DNA of 8,667 bases from positions 1 to 8,667 of the forward strand of contig CAYVUM010000130.1 in the NCBI GenBank assembly GCA_964454795.1, written 5' to 3'. This DNA comes from CAYVUM01 sp964454795. Its GTDB lineage: Bacteria > Pseudomonadota > Alphaproteobacteria > Rhodospirillales > Defluviicoccaceae. This document shows positions 6,088 to 8,667 of the stretch, piece after piece (position 1 is the stretch's first letter; the number at the start of each line of letters is the position of its first letter). The notes below the pieces were generated by a model that was not told where the DNA came from, did not search any database, and saw nothing but the letters and a program-made list of their open reading frames with translations. The position numbers and the translations under genes were made by a program.

Positions 6088-6252
6088 ATGTCCGACGCCT
6101 TCATGACCTTGATGCGGCGTGTCGGGGGACCAAAGACCCAAGACGCTCGCGGCGGGGTCCTGCCCGCCGGCCCCGACCTCGCCGGAGAGGCGCCGGAGGT
6201 GTTCGCGGCCGGGCTGCCGGCGCTTTTACGGATCGGAGCAGCGGCACTTTGA
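6088..6252 (+). CDS. Possible 54-aa small protein, unknown
   Basis: ATG at 6088 is preceded by AGGTGGA (6075-6081) at 6-nt spacing, a good ribosome site. The frame runs 54 codons (starting MSDAFMTLMRRVGGPK) to TGA at 6250-6252. It has an acidic/Gly/Pro-rich middle and a hydrophobic, Ala/Leu-rich end, and no recognised domain. It ends 21 bp before the DUF502 start and may be co-transcribed with it. It occupies most of an otherwise empty 330-bp interval. A chance frame in GC-rich DNA remains possible. Confidence 0.35.
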   Translation: MSDAFMTLMRRVGGPKTQDARGGVLPAGPDLAGEAPEVFAAGLPALLRIGAAAL

Positions 6253-6273
6253 CGGGGACCTGTGACAGGCGAT

Positions 6274-7119
6274 ATGAAAGATGACAGCGGCGGGACGTGG
6301 CCGCCAAAACGACCGTTTCCCGACCCGAAACCGACCCTGCCGATCCACATGAAAGCTTCGTCCAAGCTGCGCGCTTATTTCCTGGCCGGCATCCTGATCA
6401 CGGCGCCGATCTCGATCACCGTCTATCTGGCCTGGATTATCATCAGCTTCATCGACGACCGGGTCACGGCGCTCATTCCCCCGCAGTACAATCCGGAGAC
6501 CTACCTGCCGTTTGCCCTCCCCGGGCTCGGGGTCGTGATCATCGTCGTCGTTCTGACCCTGATCGGAGCGTTCACCGCCGGCTTCTTCGGCCGGCTCGTC
6601 ATGCGCACCTACGAAGGCCTGCTCAACCGCATGCCGGTGGTGCGCAGCGTCTACGGTGCGATCAAGCAGATCATCGAAACCATTCTGGCGCAGCAGTCGG
6701 CCGCCTTCCGCGAAGCGGTGCTGGTTGAGTATCCGCGCCGGGGACTGTGGGCAGTCGCCTTCATTACCGGTCGGACCGAGGGCGAGGTGCAGAACCTCAC
6801 CGACGAGGAAATGGTCAATATCTTCCTGCCGACGACGCCCAATCCCACGTCCGGGTTTCTGCTGTTCGTGCCCCGCCGGGACATCGTCTCACTGACCATG
6901 ACCGTTGAGGAAGCCATCAAGATGGTGATCTCCGGGGGCATCGTGACGCCGCCGGACACCCGCCCGCCGGACGAGCAGAGCGAACCGCAGATTGTCGTCG
7001 GCCTGCACGAGGCGGCGGACATCGCCCGCGAGCGCGACGGCATCGTCACACCGTTGCCCCCGTCGCTGCCCGGCGGCCGCCACCGTACCCACGAACCGGT
7101 GGAAGACCAGGGTCTGTAG
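6274..7119 (+). CDS. DUF502 family inner-membrane protein
   Basis: A 281-aa protein of the DUF502 family (function unknown, widespread in proteobacteria). A Pro/Lys-rich N-terminus (1-30) precedes membrane helix 1 at about 33-59 (KLRAYFLAGILITAPISITV). A short loop with Pro-Pro-Gln leads to membrane helix 2 at about 82-106 (LPGLGVVIIVVVLTLIGAF). The soluble C-terminal domain holds the family motifs PVVRSVYGAIKQ (121-132), PNPTSGFLLFVPRRD (189-203) and EEAIKMVISGG (212-222). The tail beyond about 225 is disordered, Pro- and charge-rich. The start ATG at 6274 was preferred; an in-frame GTG at 6262 with GGGGA just upstream would add four residues and cannot be excluded. It follows the possible small ORF. 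Downstream, mobile-element DNA begins within about 135 bp, so any original downstream partner may have been separated. Confidence 0.88.
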   Translation: MKDDSGGTWPPKRPFPDPKPTLPIHMKASSKLRAYFLAGILITAPISITVYLAWIIISFIDDRVTALIPPQYNPETYLPFALPGLGVVIIVVVLTLIGAFTAGFFGRLVMRTYEGLLNRMPVVRSVYGAIKQIIETILAQQSAAFREAVLVEYPRRGLWAVAFITGRTEGEVQNLTDEEMVNIFLPTTPNPTSGFLLFVPRRDIVSLTMTVEEAIKMVISGGIVTPPDTRPPDEQSEPQIVVGLHEAADIARERDGIVTPLPPSLPGGRHRTHEPVEDQGL

Positions 7120-7254
7120 ACATTTGTTGGCCAGTGGCGGGAAGGCGATGATCGGAGTCGCGCATTGCGGGTCCTGAGGCGGTTTTTGGCTCGAGAAACG
7201 AGTCTGGGCAGGGCGAGGCAATTTTGATTCAAGGCTGAAAAATGGAGGGCAGCC

Positions 7255-7401
7255 TTGGATCGAGATCTGTTGAGTGACGCGCAGTGGGAGCGGATCGCAC
7301 CCCTTCTTCCCGGCAAGGAAGGAGACCCCGGTCGGTCCGGCGAGGACAATCGGTTGTTCGTCGAAGGCGTGCTGTGGCTGGTGCGGGCAGGAGCTCCTTG
7401 A
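7255..7401 (+). pseudogene. IS5-family transposase, N-terminal fragment
   Basis: 48 codons from TTG at 7255, with GGAGGG (7244-7249) 5 nt upstream. The product starts LDRDLLSDAQWERIAPLLPG and continues through GDPGR, EDNRLFVEGVLWLVRAGAP. This is the conserved N-terminal (DUF4096-type) domain of IS5-family transposases. In relatives GAP is followed by W-R; here the frame meets TGA at exactly that point, where IS3-family sequence begins. The 135 bp between DUF502 and this start presumably contain the IS5 left end, but with no partner end in view I cannot define its inverted repeat. No IS5 catalytic domain is present in the window. Confidence 0.8.
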
Positions 7402-7425
7402 TCTTGCCCCGAAAAAGTGGACGGG

Positions 7426-8287
7426 TCAGGCTGCCATGCGCTCCACGTCGGCCGGTGAACGGTAGCCGATCGTCGAATGCAGGCGCCGTGAGTTATAGAA
7501 GCCCTCGATGTACGCGAACAGATCGCGGCGCGCCTCGGCCCGCGTGGCATAGGTTCGGTGGTGAACCCGCTCGACCTTGAGGGTGTGGAAGAAGCTTTCC
7601 ATCGGCGCATTGTCGAGGCCGTTCCCCTTCCGGCTCATCGACGGCGTTATCCCAGCGCTCACAAGGGCTTGGCGGTACTCTTCGGCAGCATACTGGATCC
7701 CGCGATCCGAATGATGGACGAGCCCCGGCGGCGGGCGCTGGCGCTCGACGGCCATCCTGAGGGCCTCGAGGGCGATCGACGCCTGCAGGGTCTCGCGCAG
7801 GCTCCAGCCGACAACCTTCCGGGTGTGCAGGTCGATCAGCGCGGCCATGAACAGCCAACCTTCACCGGTGCGGATAGAGGTCAGATCGGCGAGCCAGACT
7901 TGGTTCGGTGCGATCGCCACGAAATTCCGGCGCAACCTGTTGGGCGCGATCGGATAGTCGTGCCGGCTGTCCGTCGTGCGCACCCGGCGCTTCAATCGCG
8001 GCCAGGCCACGCAGCCCGTGCAGTCGCATCGACCGGGCAATGCGGTGACGTCCCGCGCGCTGGCCGGCGGCTCGCAGCGCCGCATGGATGCGTGGGGCGC
8101 CGTAGCAGCCGCCACTCTCGGCGTGGACACGGCGGATGTCGCCGAGAAGCGTCCGGTTCTCGACACGGCGCCGGCTCTCACGCCGCCGGCGCCAAGCATA
8201 GTACCCGCTGACCGAGACGCCGAGGACCGCACAGATCATGCGGACGGGCCACAGGTGACGATGCTCATCCACGAACCCGAACGTCAT
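7426..8287 (-). pseudogene. IS3-family transposase OrfB (integrase core), frameshifted
   Basis: ATG at 8287 opens with MTFGFVDEHRHLWPVRMICA and an HTH_21-type region (YYAWRRR, then YGAPRIHAALR). This frame loses homology near 7991-8001: after MRLHGLRGLA it drifts, while another frame resumes with LKRRVRTTDSRHDYPIAPN. The rest is a full rve/DDE integrase core with the first Asp in WLADLTSI, the second in HHSDRGIQY and the Glu in APMESFFHTLK, ending ADVERMAA at 7426. One or two bases lost or gained near 7996 explain the break. All catalytic residues survive but lie downstream of the shift, so the copy should be inactive unless supplied in trans. Confidence 0.85.
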
Positions 8288-8603
8288 CGGGAGCCCGCTC
8301 CGAAGACGAGCGCGACTTTTTTTAGGATGAGGCGCTCCATCTGCGCCTTGTGCAGCTCTCGCTTCAGCCGCGCATTCTCGGCGGCGAGGTCGGCCGGAGA
8401 CGGGCCCTGCGCCGGCGTGACGGGGCGCCGCTCCAGGCCCCGTCCCCGGCTGACCGGACCTGGCGCATCCACCGTCGCAGCACCGAGACATGCAAACCGA
8501 GTTCTTCCGCGACCCGACCCACCGACAGCCCGCTCGTCTCAACCCGCTCGACGGCCTGCCGCTTGAACGTCTCCGGAAACTACCGGCGCTTCCTCGTCTC
8601 CAT
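8284..8603 (-). pseudogene. IS3-family OrfA (HTH protein), nonsense and frameshift
   Basis: ATG at 8603 follows GGAGGAGGAG at 5-nt spacing. The product reads METRKRR, then TAG (8582-8580), then FPETFKRQAVERVETSGLSVGRVAEELGLHVSVLRRWMRQ, a normal HTH of IS3 OrfA. Relatives have Lys or similar at the TAG position, so this looks like a point nonsense mutation. Homology then changes frame between about 8469 and 8431, resuming as RRPVTPAQGPSPADLAAEN and the leucine-zipper-like LKRELHKAQMERLILKK to GAGSR and TGA (8286-8284). The stop overlaps the OrfB ATG as ATGA. Confidence 0.85.
8316..8323 (-). promoter_or_regulatory. A7G slippery site for -1 programmed frameshifting (IS3 OrfAB)
   Basis: On the minus strand, seven A and a G (AAAAAAAG) lie near the end of orfA, within codons for LKKV. 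A -1 slip there continues as KKSRARLRSGLP directly into MTFGFVDEH of OrfB, the classic way IS3 elements make the fused OrfAB transposase. The site is intact even though both genes carry other lesions. Confidence 0.7.
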
Positions 8604-8667
8604 GGACACTCCTCCTCCGGTGTACGGTTGCGTGAGACAGGCGATTGGGTAAGAGCGGCCCCGAGAC

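Larger units (their letters stand above)
7399..8667 (-). mobile_element. Degenerate IS3-family element inserted in the IS5-family gene
   Basis: The element carries overlapping orfA and orfB on the minus strand in the IS3 arrangement. Its 3' end is probably at TGATCTTGCCCCG (7399-7411), which starts with the TG typical of IS3 termini, directly abutting the interrupted IS5 reading frame. The usual IS3 size (about 1.2-1.3 kb) predicts the other end at about 8640-8667 or just outside the window. I could not match an inverted repeat or a target duplication there, so the right border is left at the window edge. The copy is disabled by lesions in both genes. Confidence 0.75.

Noticed and set aside
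5455..6252. 265-codon plus-strand frame across the Nudix gene
   Set aside because: Most of it is antisense to the Nudix hydrolase, whose Nudix box is perfect; only the final 54 codons with their own ribosome site were considered.
6651..7610. 319-codon minus-strand frame opposite DUF502 and the IS junction
   Set aside because: It spans unrelated genes and the IS5/IS3 boundary, is Ser/Arg-rich and has no domain; it is a shadow frame.
8604..8667. Right inverted repeat of the IS3 element
   Set aside because: TGTCTCACGC (minus strand from 8639) was considered as the terminus, but it matches the opposite end poorly and gives no target duplication, so the border is left open.

Overview
High-GC, alphaproteobacterial chromosomal DNA, most likely Rhodospirillales-like. 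The reasons are an Alph_Pro_TM (TIGR02186-type) membrane protein translationally coupled to a TauE/SafE permease, an alphaproteobacterial-type universal stress protein, and a CTTGCC-N17-CTATAT promoter. The taxonomic call is inference from gene families; no rRNA or tRNA is present.

Layout. (1) 72-251: a probable unassigned small structured RNA, with its own promoter, three predicted internal hairpins and an intrinsic terminator. (2) 348-1973 (+): an orphan 541-aa protein that I cannot assign to a family. Its C-terminal tail resembles the Asn-rich beta plus helical tails seen on some bacterial conflict-system proteins. (3) 2010-4435 (-): a cluster read right to left, TauE/SafE permease, then Alph_Pro_TM protein (4-bp overlap), then a universal stress protein. 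The 237-bp gap before the stress protein holds three perfect tandem copies of a 22-bp unit containing a 10-bp palindrome, which looks like an operator array. (4) 4529-5458 (+): a secreted DUF3500 protein with a strong Shine-Dalgarno site. It converges on (5) 5470-5943 (-), a Nudix hydrolase with a perfect Nudix box. (6) 5944-6273: a spacer with a palindromic -10-like CTTATAAG and a possible 54-aa small protein, followed by (7) 6274-7119 (+), a DUF502 membrane protein. (8) 7255-8667: nested, decayed mobile DNA. The N-terminus of an IS5-family transposase gene is interrupted by an IS3-family element on the minus strand. That element's orfA has a nonsense codon and a frameshift, and its orfB has a frameshift, although the A7G slippery site and the DDE residues remain.

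No complete known defence system, CRISPR array or secondary-metabolite cluster is visible. The least explained pieces are the small RNA locus, the orphan protein beside it, and the triple palindromic repeat upstream of the stress-protein gene. The TauE/SafE and Alph_Pro_TM pair is a recurrent envelope transport module of unclear substrate. The stress protein lies on the same strand but probably has its own control.
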